Assembly: GCA_045046905.1 (NCBI GenBank)
Contig: JASFYU010000116.1
Span: 1-64,000 of the forward strand
Direction: 5' to 3'
Origin: JASFYU01 sp045046905
GTDB taxonomy: Bacteria > Bacteroidota > Bacteroidia > Flavobacteriales > Flavobacteriaceae
DNA: 64,000 nucleotides
Shown here: one piece after another, positions 24,539 to 33,154 of the stretch
Layout: every line of letters begins with the position of its first letter
Position numbering within the stretch: the stretch's first letter is position 1
Made by a program: the position numbers and the translations under genes
The notes under the pieces: generated by a model
Databases searched by the model: none
Told to the model about the DNA's origin: nothing
What the model saw: only the letters and a program-made list of their open reading frames with translations

Positions 24539-25639
24539 CTAAAAATCGAATTTTAATTGTACCGAAACCGAGTCTTCTTTAGACTCGGTTTCCTTTTTTT
24601 CGGTATTCAAATTAGACAAAGAGATCCCCAATAAACGAACCGAATTCTCCATTTTACTCTGATAGAGCAGCTCTTTTGCGGTCTCCATAATGAGCGCCCT
24701 GCTTGTCACAAAGTAGGGCAAGGTTTTACTACGGGTATTTAGAGTAAAGTCACTGTATTTTATTTTAAGGGTAATGGTTTTTCCGGCAATATTAGATTTT
24801 TTCAATCGCTGAACCAACTCCCCCGTAATCTGTTCCAAACGTTCTAACATAAAAATTTCGCTGCTGAGATTTTCGTGAAAAGTACGTTCGGCCCCGACCG
24901 ATTTTGGAATGCGATGTGGTTTTACGGCACTGTTATGAACGCCTCGAACAACATGATAATAGTACGCCCCGCTTTTGCCAAAATGCTGTTCCAAAAATTC
25001 GAGGGCTTTAGTTTTAAGTTCTTTTCCGGTAAAAATGCCCAATTTGTACATCTTATCTGCCGTAACTTTTCCGACACCATAGAACTTTCTTATTTCGAGT
25101 TCTTCTAAGAATGCGATGACTTCCTCAGGATTTACCGTTTTTTGTCCGTTGGGCTTGTTAATATCACTGGCGACTTTGGCTATAAATTTATTGATAGAAA
25201 TACCTGCGGAAGCCCTAAGCCCTACTTCCTCAAAAATTCGCTGTCTGATTTCTTTAGCCAATAAGGTGGCCGACGGATTTCCTTTTTTATTCGTGCTTAC
25301 ATCTAAATAGGCCTCGTCTAATGAAAGGGGTTCTACTAGATCAGTATAGTCGAAAAAAATGGCCCTAATCTTTTTAGAAATCTCCTGGTATCGAGAAAAT
25401 CGGGGTTTTACAAAAATAAGTTCTGGGCAGTTTCTTTGGGCGATAACACTACTCATAGCGCTACGAACCCCAAACTTTCTGGCCTCATAACTCGCAGCCG
25501 CCACTACGCCCCTTTTAGAGCTACCGCCAACGGCGATGGGTTTCCCTTGCAAGTCTCGATTGTCCATCTGCTCGACCGAAGCATAGAACGCATCCATATC
25601 GACATGGATAATTTTTCGTAATGGAAAATCGTTAGACAT
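24539..25639 (-). CDS. dinB: DNA polymerase IV (Y family)
   Basis: The 366-residue translesion polymerase has the catalytic motifs HVDMDAFYASVEQ and SLDEAYLDVS, the helix-hairpin-helix region KFYGVGKVTADKMYKLG, and a little-finger domain. It ends with QLKFDF, a plausible sliding-clamp-binding motif (QLxFDF). The C-terminal end is convergent with pyk with five bases between stops. A TAATTTTG-type element lies at 25644-25651, very close to the start. Confidence 0.94.
   Translation of the reverse strand: MSNDFPLRKIIHVDMDAFYASVEQMDNRDLQGKPIAVGGSSKRGVVAAASYEARKFGVRSAMSSVIAQRNCPELIFVKPRFSRYQEISKKIRAIFFDYTDLVEPLSLDEAYLDVSTNKKGNPSATLLAKEIRQRIFEEVGLRASAGISINKFIAKVASDINKPNGQKTVNPEEVIAFLEELEIRKFYGVGKVTADKMYKLGIFTGKELKTKALEFLEQHFGKSGAYYYHVVRGVHNSAVKPHRIPKSVGAERTFHENLSSEIFMLERLEQITGELVQRLKKSNIAGKTITLKIKYSDFTLNTRSKTLPYFVTSRALIMETAKELLYQSKMENSVRLLGISLSNLNTEKKETESKEDSVSVQLKFDF
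24564..24599 (+). terminator. pyk terminator embedded in the dinB coding sequence
   Basis: AAACCGAGTCT (24564-24574) pairs perfectly with AGACTCGGTTT (24580-24590), followed by CC and a run of seven or more Ts. It is 30 bases after the pyk stop and within the last codons of dinB on the other strand. Confidence 0.85.
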
Positions 25640-25763
25640 ATAACAAAATTAAGGTATATTTAATCGCAGGCCGATAAGCAAAAAAGATTTAATTTCTCTA
25701 TCGCCCAGCTTTGGCGTAGTTTGTTTAAACACTTAGAATTTATTTGTATTCTGTAGAATCAAC

Positions 25764-25876
25764 AACCTCGACCCAAGGGTACGAGGTATGCTCCCGAAAA
25801 AACATTTTTCATTTCGAGGCAGCCTCAGGGAATTAAACCCTCAATGAGGGATTAAATCTTAGGTCGAACTCAGCTT
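25764..25876. repeat. Dispersed palindromic repeat, copy C, with adjoining dispersed motif
   Basis: It contains GAGGCAGCCTC (25816-25826), then the hairpin CCCTCAATGAGGG (25838-25850) flanked by ATTAAA on both sides, then the minus-strand copy of the CTGAGTTCGACCTAAGATTT motif at 25854-25876. The two repeat types adjoin here, so they may belong to one compound element. Confidence 0.75.
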
Positions 25877-25886
25877 AAAAGGAAAT

Positions 25887-26360
25887 ATGATAGAAATAGA
25901 ACGAAAATATTTAATCAAGACTGATGCCTATAAGACTGATGCTACATCATATGCCCATATTGTTCAAGGTTTTCTTAACACCAATCCTGAGCGCACTGTT
26001 CGCGTGAGGATATATGGTGATACGGGTTATTTGACAATCAAAGGAAAATCAAACAAAGCAGGAACGACCCGTTTTGAATGGGAGAAAGAAATCTCCTTAA
26101 ACGAGGCAAAGGCATTATTAAAACTTTGTGAAGAAGGTATTTTAGAAAAAACCCGGTACCTGATCCCCCATAACCACCATATTTTTGAGGTCGATGAATT
26201 TCATGGAGATAATCAAGGTTTGGTCATTGCCGAGATCGAACTGCGAGATGACAATGAAATTTTCGCCAAGCCTGTATGGCTGGGAGAGGAAGTTACCGGA
26301 GAGGTAAAATATTATAATTCACAACTGAGCAAAAAAACTTTTAAAAGTTGGAAAAAGTAA
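25887..26360 (+). CDS. CYTH-domain protein (triphosphate tunnel metalloenzyme)
   Basis: The 157-residue protein starts with the CYTH signature MIEIERKYLI (ExExK) and has the tunnel residues VRVRIYGDTGYLTIKGKS, plus IAEIELRDDNE near the C-terminus. The family hydrolyses inorganic triphosphate or related nucleotides with a metal in a beta-barrel tunnel. Length fits the short bacterial form. It stands alone beside repeat copy C. Confidence 0.9.
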   Translation: MIEIERKYLIKTDAYKTDATSYAHIVQGFLNTNPERTVRVRIYGDTGYLTIKGKSNKAGTTRFEWEKEISLNEAKALLKLCEEGILEKTRYLIPHNHHIFEVDEFHGDNQGLVIAEIELRDDNEIFAKPVWLGEEVTGEVKYYNSQLSKKTFKSWKK

Positions 26361-26601
26361 AACAAATTACAGCCTTATCACCTTTTAAAGCTTGGCCCCA
26401 ATCAGTCACAAGGCAGGCATGAAGTCGCTAGTCTATAAAGGGTTCATTTGGCACATTTAGGAAGAATATATAAAAAAGTGTATGCCGATATTTCAGGGTC
26501 TTTCGGTAATGAAGCAATATAAGGGCTATCACCATTATACAAGGCCGACTTTTGAGACCTGCCTATGGAGGGCGACAAAATATTTTTTACGTAAAACCGA
26601 C

Positions 26602-27621
26602 TTATAAGGCACTCTTAAACTGTTCTAAAAAACGAAGATCGTTTTCGCTCAACAATCGAATATCCGAAATTTGATGTAATAAAAGTGCAATCCGGTCTAT
26701 ACCCATACCAAAGGCAAAACCTGAGTATTCCTCGGGATCTATATCACAATTAATCAGCACATTGGGATCCACCATACCACAGCCCATAATCTCTAACCAG
26801 CCCGTACCTTTGGTCATGCGATAGTCGGTTTCGGTTTCAAGGCCCCAATACACATCTACTTCGGCACTAGGCTCAGTAAACGGAAAATAAGAGGGTCGCA
26901 GGCGTATTTTTGATTTCCCAAAAAGTTCCTTGGTAAAGAATTGAAGCGTTTGCTTTAGATCCGCAAAAGAAACGTCCTTGTCAATATATAAACCCTCTAC
27001 CTGATGAAAAAAGCAATGTGAACGAGAAGAAATCGCCTCATTTCGATACACCCTTCCCGGAGAAATGGTACGAATGGGCGGTTTGTTTTTTTCCATATAC
27101 CGTACCTGTACTGAGGAGGTGTGGGTGCGTAATAGAATATCAGGATTGGTCTGAATAAAAAAGGTGTCCTGCATATCTCTTGCCGGATGGTACTCCGGAA
27201 GGTTCAGTGCCGTAAAATTGTGCCAATCATCCTCAATCTCAGGACCTTCAGAAACATTAAAGCCGATTCTAGAGAATATGTCGATAATCTGATTTTTTAC
27301 AATTGAAATAGGATGTCTAGCGCCTAATTCGATTGGCTCACCAGGTCTTGTCAAATCGTCATACATACTTTTCTCATCGACTTTGTCTTCCAAAGCCTTC
27401 TTTAGGGTATTCACCTTTTGAGTAGCTGTATTTTTCAAGGTGTTTATAGTCTGCCCAAATATTTTCTTTTGATCGTTGGGTACATTCTTGAATTCGGCGA
27501 AAAAGAGGTTCAACAATCCCTTTTTGCCCAAATATTTTATACGAAAGGCCTCTACAGCTTCCTTTGAATCAGCAGTAAACTTTTCAACCTCGTTAATATG
27601 GTCTTTTATCTTATCAATCAT
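26602..27621 (-). CDS. pheS: Phenylalanyl-tRNA synthetase alpha subunit
   Basis: The 339-residue class II synthetase subunit has motif 2 in SPGRVYRNEAISSRSHCFFHQVEG, motif 3 in FGMGIDRIALLL, and an N-terminal coiled-coil for tRNA binding. With PheT it charges tRNA-Phe; pheT is not in the window, consistent with split genes in Bacteroidetes. A TAAATTTG promoter element is at 27640-27647. Confidence 0.95.
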   Translation of the reverse strand: MIDKIKDHINEVEKFTADSKEAVEAFRIKYLGKKGLLNLFFAEFKNVPNDQKKIFGQTINTLKNTATQKVNTLKKALEDKVDEKSMYDDLTRPGEPIELGARHPISIVKNQIIDIFSRIGFNVSEGPEIEDDWHNFTALNLPEYHPARDMQDTFFIQTNPDILLRTHTSSVQVRYMEKNKPPIRTISPGRVYRNEAISSRSHCFFHQVEGLYIDKDVSFADLKQTLQFFTKELFGKSKIRLRPSYFPFTEPSAEVDVYWGLETETDYRMTKGTGWLEIMGCGMVDPNVLINCDIDPEEYSGFAFGMGIDRIALLLHQISDIRLLSENDLRFLEQFKSAL

Positions 27622-27639
27622 AATTTATGGCTCGGTCGG

Positions 27640-27647
27640 CAAATTTA
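27640..27647 (-). promoter_or_regulatory. -7 promoter element of pheS
   Basis: On the minus strand the octamer is TAAATTTG, a match to TAnnTTTG, 18 bases upstream of the start. Confidence 0.55.
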
Positions 27648-27756
27648 AAACTTTATACCCAGTATTAAATGATATTTCATTTCAAAACGCATACCTCTGG
27701 TGCTTTAAGGCTAAGAGTTTTGACAAAGAGACCCAAGTAAACTACTTCGGGGTAAG

Positions 27757-27791
27757 CCTGCCGGCATAGGCAGGTTAAACCCACTGGTGCG
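27757..27791. repeat. Dispersed palindromic repeat, copy D
   Basis: The inverted repeat CCTGCC-GGCATA-GGCAGG (27757-27774) is followed by TTAAACCCACTGGTGCGAA, the same module as in copies A to C. It lies between pheS and the carbonic anhydrase gene. Confidence 0.7.
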
Positions 27792-27808
27792 AATCAAGCT
27801 TCGTTTAG

Positions 27809-28435
27809 TTATTCCAAGTGATAAATTTCCATGATATTTTTAAGAATTCCTTCAAAATCGATTTTTAAATCAATGAGCTTTCCCGTATGTACATCGAATA
27901 CCCAGCCGTGTACTTTAAGCCCACGATCTCTGTGCGCCTTTTGAATGGCAGCCGTTTTAATCAGGTTTACACATTGTTCTTGTACATTGAGTTCTACCAA
28001 ACGGTCATATTTTTTATCCTCGTCGTCAATGGCGTTCAATTCATTTCTATGTATACGGTATACATCACGTATATTTCGCAACCAAGGGTTGAGAATACCC
28101 AAATCGGCAGATTGCATGGCCGCTTTTACGCCTCCACAGGCGTAATGGCCACAAACTACAACGTGCTTTACCTTGAGGTGCTCTACAGCATAGTTGACGA
28201 CCGACATTACGTTGAGGTCGATACTGATAACCATATTTGCGATATTACGGTGCACAAATACTTCTCCTGGGCCAAGGCCCATTAAATCTTCGGCAGTCAC
28301 TCGACTATCAGAACATCCTATGTACAGTAATTCAGGACTTTGTCCTTTGCCCAAATCGCTAAAGAAATCAGGCTGTGTAGATAACTTTTCCTGAATCCAT
28401 TTTTCGTTATTTATAAATACCTTATCTAGACTCAT
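27809..28435 (-). CDS. Beta-class carbonic anhydrase
   Basis: The 208-residue enzyme has the zinc ligands Cys41 and Asp43 in IGCSDSRV and the His/Cys pair in CGHYACGGVKA. It interconverts carbon dioxide and bicarbonate, likely in the cytoplasm as no signal peptide is seen. The GLKVHGWVFDVHTGKL end segment is typical. It stands alone on the minus strand. Confidence 0.95.
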   Translation of the reverse strand: MSLDKVFINNEKWIQEKLSTQPDFFSDLGKGQSPELLYIGCSDSRVTAEDLMGLGPGEVFVHRNIANMVISIDLNVMSVVNYAVEHLKVKHVVVCGHYACGGVKAAMQSADLGILNPWLRNIRDVYRIHRNELNAIDDEDKKYDRLVELNVQEQCVNLIKTAAIQKAHRDRGLKVHGWVFDVHTGKLIDLKIDFEGILKNIMEIYHLE

Positions 28436-28706
28436 TTTTTTTGTTTTAATTATACATTCTTTACGCTATAGGTCTTTATTCGAATCGTATTCGGAAAGTT
28501 AAGGTAATTCAAGCAATTAGATTGTATATTCTAACTGAGGACAATAATTTCTAAAGGGTGCGCCAACTTACTGTATCAATAAAGGCCTTTAGGGTAATGA
28601 TGTTAATGAGGTACTCAATACCCCTCTGTATTATCTGCCGACCAAGCTCAGCGAAAGGCATCAAGAAATTTGTCTACTGCTCAGACAGTCTAAAGACACC
28701 GTTCGC

Positions 28707-29468
28707 TTAAAAATCTTTTAACACTTTTAGAGCTGACGAAGCTACCCAACCTGTCTTTCCGTCAATAATCCGAATTTTCTTCCAATCATTCAGCTCTTCA
28801 AGTACATTTACCTTGGTGCCCTCGTGTAGTTTAAATACTTCTTGACTCCTGTCATTGGGTTCTGACTTTATAGTTACCTCATCGGCGAATACTATAGCGG
28901 GTCGGTCAGCCTTAAAATCATTGCTCAGCACAAAGGCAAAAATGAAGGATACGACTCCTATGACCAGGGATACCAGGCTAGAGATAAAGGCAAGGCGTTT
29001 TTGCGTGGCATATTTAAAATAGTAAAAGGCAATATAGAGGAACACAAAGAGTATTATGAATGTAACGGCCGCATAGGCCCATTGGTCAAAAGATAGAAAT
29101 CTACTAATACTTGTATAGATTTTGGAAATCCCCGTTTCGGGCAGAATTTCTATCGCATCTAAGGTCATATTCTGGGCATAGGCCAGATTGTTCAGTATTT
29201 CAGCATCTTTTGGTTGTAGTAGCAGTGCTTTCTCATAGTAATAAATACTAGGTGCAATTTGGTTCAATTTATAATGGGTATTGCCCAAATTAAAGTAGAG
29301 CTCCGCAGAATGTTGTCCGTCATTTAAAATACCCATATAATTTTGAATGGCCTTTTCATATTCCCCTTCGTTATATGCATCAGTACCTTTATTGAAAAGC
29401 GCTTCATTCTGGGCCGATGCCGTAACGCACATCAATAAAACAAATAGGGGCATCAGTCTTTTTATCAT
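28707..29468 (-). CDS. batE: BatE: tetratricopeptide and SH3-like protein of the Bat operon
   Basis: The 253-residue protein has a signal peptide (residues 1-19, ending ASAQ), TPR repeats at about 20-110 (YNEGEYEKAIQNYMGIL and AELYFNLGNTHYKLNQI), two membrane spans near residues 130 and 160, and a C-terminal SH3b-like domain with DGKTGWVASSALKVL. It is last in the operon, two bases after BatD. Bat proteins were named for aerotolerance in Bacteroides, but their mechanism is unproven. Probably exposed to the periplasm on both sides of the spans. Confidence 0.85.
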   Translation of the reverse strand: MIKRLMPLFVLLMCVTASAQNEALFNKGTDAYNEGEYEKAIQNYMGILNDGQHSAELYFNLGNTHYKLNQIAPSIYYYEKALLLQPKDAEILNNLAYAQNMTLDAIEILPETGISKIYTSISRFLSFDQWAYAAVTFIILFVFLYIAFYYFKYATQKRLAFISSLVSLVIGVVSFIFAFVLSNDFKADRPAIVFADEVTIKSEPNDRSQEVFKLHEGTKVNVLEELNDWKKIRIIDGKTGWVASSALKVLKDF

Positions 29469-29470
29469 AC

Positions 29471-31249
29471 CTATAGTTGTTTGTCCATTTGAGAAATTAC
29501 TTCGCTCGCCCTGTCATAATCCTCTTGCATCTGCACTTCTGAAAATGGACTATAACGGGCCATTTCACAGTTTTTGAGCAATCCTATAAAACCGTCTTTG
29601 GTGCTGAGGTCGACCTGTTTTTGATCTAATAAGGAATCGATTTTATCTTTGCTGAACTCAGAGGTCTCGATTTTCAATTTCGCCTTCAAATAATTGTGAA
29701 GTGCCTTTTCCAAGGCAACATAAAAGGCTTCTTTGTCACCCAAGGCCTTTTTTGCCGTCGATAAGTATTTTCGCGCCAATTTATTTGCCCGTTTTATTTT
29801 ATTGCCGGCAACATCACTTGCTATAGCTTCTCTTTTCTTGCCGAAAATTATAGCAAAAGGAATGAGCAGTAAGGGCAAGAGCAGCCATAAATAAAAACAT
29901 TGGGAGCCAAAGAAATAATTGGTGCCGATGGTTGATAAATTTGGTTTTAATTTAATAAAATTAAACTGATCTCCAGTGGCAACGACCATCTGACGATTTC
30001 CCTTGGAGGAACTGCCGCTATTGACCAAAGTATTGCTTGGCCCTTCGAGTACGTTAACCACAATCTCTTTTGAATTAATTGTAATATACTTTTTTGTCTT
30101 CGGATTAAAATAACTGAAAGGTATACTTGGTATAGGATATTTGCCCTTAAAAGTAGGCACTATAGTGTAACTGTTGCTCACCCTGCCCTGCATGCCCGAG
30201 AGTGTAGTACGTATGCTTTCTTCGAATTCGGGGTCATATACCTCTAATGAACTCGGTAGACTGGGTGTGGGTAATTGAAAGAGTTTTAAATTACCCTTCC
30301 CCTTGACTTCGACCTTCGCCTGTAAAGATTCGGATGCATTTAAAGCAGTTTTACTAGTCGTCACAGAAAAGGTATACTCTCCGACCGCACCACTAAAATT
30401 AGCAGGTTTTCCGGTTATGGGCAGGGCTTTTACATTGATGGTGCGTTTGCCTGCAGATACTGTTTTATTGGTTTGCGAATAAATTCGGCCTCCAAAAAAA
30501 TCACGCTTGTTCGTAGGCACATCAACGGTGACCTCCAAAGAAAGAGGTTCTATCTCTAGATTCCCTGATTTTTGAGGGTACAGCACTACCCTTTTTAAGA
30601 CTACATAGCGATACGGTTCTCCTTGGTAGGTGCCATTTTGAGTGCTGCGCACTGAGACCGCTATGTCTTGGCTCCAAAAATTGTTGTACTTGGGGTTGTC
30701 CAATGGTCTGTAATTTGACACACTGATATTTGGGCTGACGTACAATTTGTAAACTACGCTTACGGCCTCATTTAGAAACGGATCAGTCTTAGAAACTTCT
30801 GCAATCAAATGTAAACTTTTGTCTGCAACATCATCTACGGTCATTTGCTCGCTTGGCTTGTCGACCCCAGCCGTAATCTCAACTTTTCTGGTCGCCGATT
30901 TATAAATCTTACCATTAATTTCAACGGTTGCCTGTTTTATGGTAAATTTTCCTCTGGCCGTTGGCCGTAATATATAAGAGAGAATCTTTGAGTAGCTTCT
31001 AACCCCGTTGATCCAGCTTGAGCTAATTTGGGTAGAAGGCCCCATAAGAACACGAAAACCCTTAAAATCAGGTGGGGTGAAATTATCGCCATCTTTATTC
31101 ATTACAAATTCAGCACGAAGCCGTTCATTGATGCCCAGTTTTTCTTTGCTCAATTTTAGCTCGAAGGTGACCGCATTCTTATCCTGTGCCCTTAAAATAA
31201 GGGCAAAAAATAGTATTGGAATTAGCGTGATATATCTTTTAAATTGCAT
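29471..31249 (-). CDS. batD: BatD: oxygen tolerance protein with large periplasmic region
   Basis: This 592-residue protein has a signal peptide (ending LRAQ) and a long beta-rich periplasmic region with the BatD pattern FELKLSKEKLGINERLRAEFVM and GVRSYSKILSYILRPTARGK. One membrane span lies near residues 450-470 (FYLWLLLPLLLIPFAIIF), followed by a cytoplasmic tail. It lies between BatC and BatE with gaps of 5 and 2 bases. It probably forms a membrane complex with BatA, BatB and BatC. Confidence 0.88.
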   Translation of the reverse strand: MQFKRYITLIPILFFALILRAQDKNAVTFELKLSKEKLGINERLRAEFVMNKDGDNFTPPDFKGFRVLMGPSTQISSSWINGVRSYSKILSYILRPTARGKFTIKQATVEINGKIYKSATRKVEITAGVDKPSEQMTVDDVADKSLHLIAEVSKTDPFLNEAVSVVYKLYVSPNISVSNYRPLDNPKYNNFWSQDIAVSVRSTQNGTYQGEPYRYVVLKRVVLYPQKSGNLEIEPLSLEVTVDVPTNKRDFFGGRIYSQTNKTVSAGKRTINVKALPITGKPANFSGAVGEYTFSVTTSKTALNASESLQAKVEVKGKGNLKLFQLPTPSLPSSLEVYDPEFEESIRTTLSGMQGRVSNSYTIVPTFKGKYPIPSIPFSYFNPKTKKYITINSKEIVVNVLEGPSNTLVNSGSSSKGNRQMVVATGDQFNFIKLKPNLSTIGTNYFFGSQCFYLWLLLPLLLIPFAIIFGKKREAIASDVAGNKIKRANKLARKYLSTAKKALGDKEAFYVALEKALHNYLKAKLKIETSEFSKDKIDSLLDQKQVDLSTKDGFIGLLKNCEMARYSPFSEVQMQEDYDRASEVISQMDKQL

Positions 31250-31254
31250 TTAAA

Positions 31255-32124
31255 CTACCAATCTTTTTCATTTTTAACCTTAAGGCCCTTCACTTTTTGG
31301 GCATTAATTTTTTCTTGTACTTTCTTCTCTTCATTCTGCATGGCTTCTAGCAGATTTTGAACCTGCTGTTTAGACAACTGATTTGGTCTGGGCTGTTTTT
31401 GCTCCTCTTCCTGATCTCCTTGGTCGGGCTGTTTTTTCTGATCTTCTTTTTTATCACCCTCACCTTCCTCATTATCTTCTTTCTTTTCGTCGCCCTTGTC
31501 ACCATCCTCTTTTTCATCCTCATTATCCTGATCGCCCTGATCGCCGTCTTTCTGATCTTGGTCTTTATCTTTCTTGTCCTCTTGGTCTTTATCTTGGTTC
31601 TCCTTGTCGTCGTCTTTTTGATCGTTTTTTTGATCCTCCTGTTCTTTTTTGAGCATTTCTTTGGCCAGGGCCAAATTATAACGGGTCTCTTCATCGCCCG
31701 AATAGTTTCTAAGGGCTTCCTTATAGGCCTCTACCGCTTTTTCATATTCCTTTCTCTTCATAAATACATTGCCCATATTATGGTAGGCCCTATGTTTATC
31801 AGATTTGTCGTCTGCCAATTCTCCTGCCTGTTTAAAGCGACCAAAGGCTTCGCCATAGGTTTCTTTATTGTAATAGGCATTACCCAAATTAAAGGGGGCA
31901 GCCACATTCTTTTCGCTTTTTGAAATGGCCTTTCTATAATCTACCTCTGCGGTCACAAAATTGTTCTCCGAAAGCGCTTTATTCCCTTCCCAGGTCAGAT
32001 TTTTAGATTCCTTTAAGGCTCGTGCACTCTCCTTTTCCTCCTCTTGGGAGTATAGACTACATCCCATCAATAAAAGAACAGCTATAAGAGGTTTTATACT
32101 ATGCACTTTCTTCATGTTTTTCAT
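31255..32124 (-). CDS. batC: BatC: tetratricopeptide protein with an extremely charged linker
   Basis: The 289-residue protein starts with a lipoprotein-like signal (LIAVLLLMGCSLYS, Cys at about 22), followed by three TPR repeats (residues 45-155, e.g. NLGNAYYNKETYGEAF and HNMGNVFMKRKEYEKAV). The next 100 residues are almost only Lys, Glu, Asp, Gln and Asn. The last part resembles the BatC end (NQLSKQQVQNLLEAMQNEEK). Its start overlaps the end of BatB by 26 bases. The low-complexity stretch probably forms a flexible spacer; its codons produce long false ORFs on the other frames. Confidence 0.87.
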   Translation of the reverse strand: MKNMKKVHSIKPLIAVLLLMGCSLYSQEEEKESARALKESKNLTWEGNKALSENNFVTAEVDYRKAISKSEKNVAAPFNLGNAYYNKETYGEAFGRFKQAGELADDKSDKHRAYHNMGNVFMKRKEYEKAVEAYKEALRNYSGDEETRYNLALAKEMLKKEQEDQKNDQKDDDKENQDKDQEDKKDKDQDQKDGDQGDQDNEDEKEDGDKGDEKKEDNEEGEGDKKEDQKKQPDQGDQEEEQKQPRPNQLSKQQVQNLLEAMQNEEKKVQEKINAQKVKGLKVKNEKDW

Positions 32125-33151
32125 TGAACAAATTCAATTTTTTGAGCCATTGGGTCTTTCGATCCAAAACAAAAATATCTAAAAATAGAAATAAAAAGCC
32201 TGCGCCCAAAAACCATTGGAACTGATTTTTATATTCCGCAAACTGTTTTGCCTCGAATTCCTTTTTATCCATTTGGTTTAATTGATCTTTAATGTAGTCT
32301 ACGGCTTCATCGGTATTTGTGCCATCTATATATTCTCCATTACCCTCATTCGCAATATCCGATAGTATATCTTCATTCAACTTTGTGATTACTACTTCGC
32401 CCTGAGCATCTTTCTTTAAACGCTCTACCACGCCGTTTCTTTTTATGGGAATAGGAACACCCCTACTTTTTCCAACCCCTATCGTGAAAATTCGAATGCC
32501 CTCCTCGACTGCGATTTCGACGGCCTCAAGAGTAGAGCCTTCAGAATGATCTTCCCCATCCGAAATAATAAAAAGAACTCTATTGGTCTGTTCCTCATCG
32601 TTGTAATAGGTGGTCGCCAACTCAATGGCCTCATTGATCGCCGTTCCTTGAGAGGTCAACATATCAGTATTCATGCTCTGTAAAAACATTTTTGCCGCAC
32701 CGTAATCAGTAGTTATAGGCAACTGAGGAAAGGCTTGCCCCGCATAGGCGATTATTCCTACGCGATCACTTGCCAATTGATTGATAATTTCAGACACCAA
32801 ACGTTTGGCCTTTTCTAATCGGTTTGGGGCGATATCCTCTGCCAACATACTTTTAGAAACATCTACGGCAAATACGATGTCTACACCCTCGCGTTTAATT
32901 GTCTCCAATTTTGTGCCAATTTTAGGGTTGACGAGTCCTAAGATTAAAAATGTTATTCCTAAAAGGAAGAAAAGTAATTTTAATACAGCCTTAAAATCAG
33001 ATTTATTAGGAGCCAACCTTTTCAATAAAATCAGCTTGGCAAATTTTTTCTGGGTTCTTTTTTTCCAGATTTGGAGTAGCACAAACAGCACGATTATCAC
33101 CGGAAGGATGAATAAAAAATAAAAATAAATCTTTTCGTCTAACTGAATCAT
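32099..33151 (-). CDS. batB: BatB: VWA-domain membrane protein
   Basis: The 350-residue protein has two N-terminal membrane spans (near residues 10-25 and 55-75), a von Willebrand factor A domain with the metal-ion site DVSKSMLAED (DxSxS), and a C-terminal span (FQWFLGAGFLFLFLDIFVL). It is paralogous to BatA next to it. VWA proteins of this type usually work with MoxR AAA+ ATPases, present in this operon, to assemble or activate envelope proteins. The gap to BatA is three bases. Confidence 0.9.
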   Translation of the reverse strand: MIQLDEKIYFYFLFILPVIIVLFVLLQIWKKRTQKKFAKLILLKRLAPNKSDFKAVLKLLFFLLGITFLILGLVNPKIGTKLETIKREGVDIVFAVDVSKSMLAEDIAPNRLEKAKRLVSEIINQLASDRVGIIAYAGQAFPQLPITTDYGAAKMFLQSMNTDMLTSQGTAINEAIELATTYYNDEEQTNRVLFIISDGEDHSEGSTLEAVEIAVEEGIRIFTIGVGKSRGVPIPIKRNGVVERLKKDAQGEVVITKLNEDILSDIANEGNGEYIDGTNTDEAVDYIKDQLNQMDKKEFEAKQFAEYKNQFQWFLGAGFLFLFLDIFVLDRKTQWLKKLNLFNEKHEESA

Positions 33152-33154
33152 AAT

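Noticed and set aside
31347..31923. Long ORFs on both strands opposite batC
   Set aside because: They are composition artefacts of the Lys/Glu/Asp-rich linker of batC, for example runs of KK, RT or leucine and isoleucine only.
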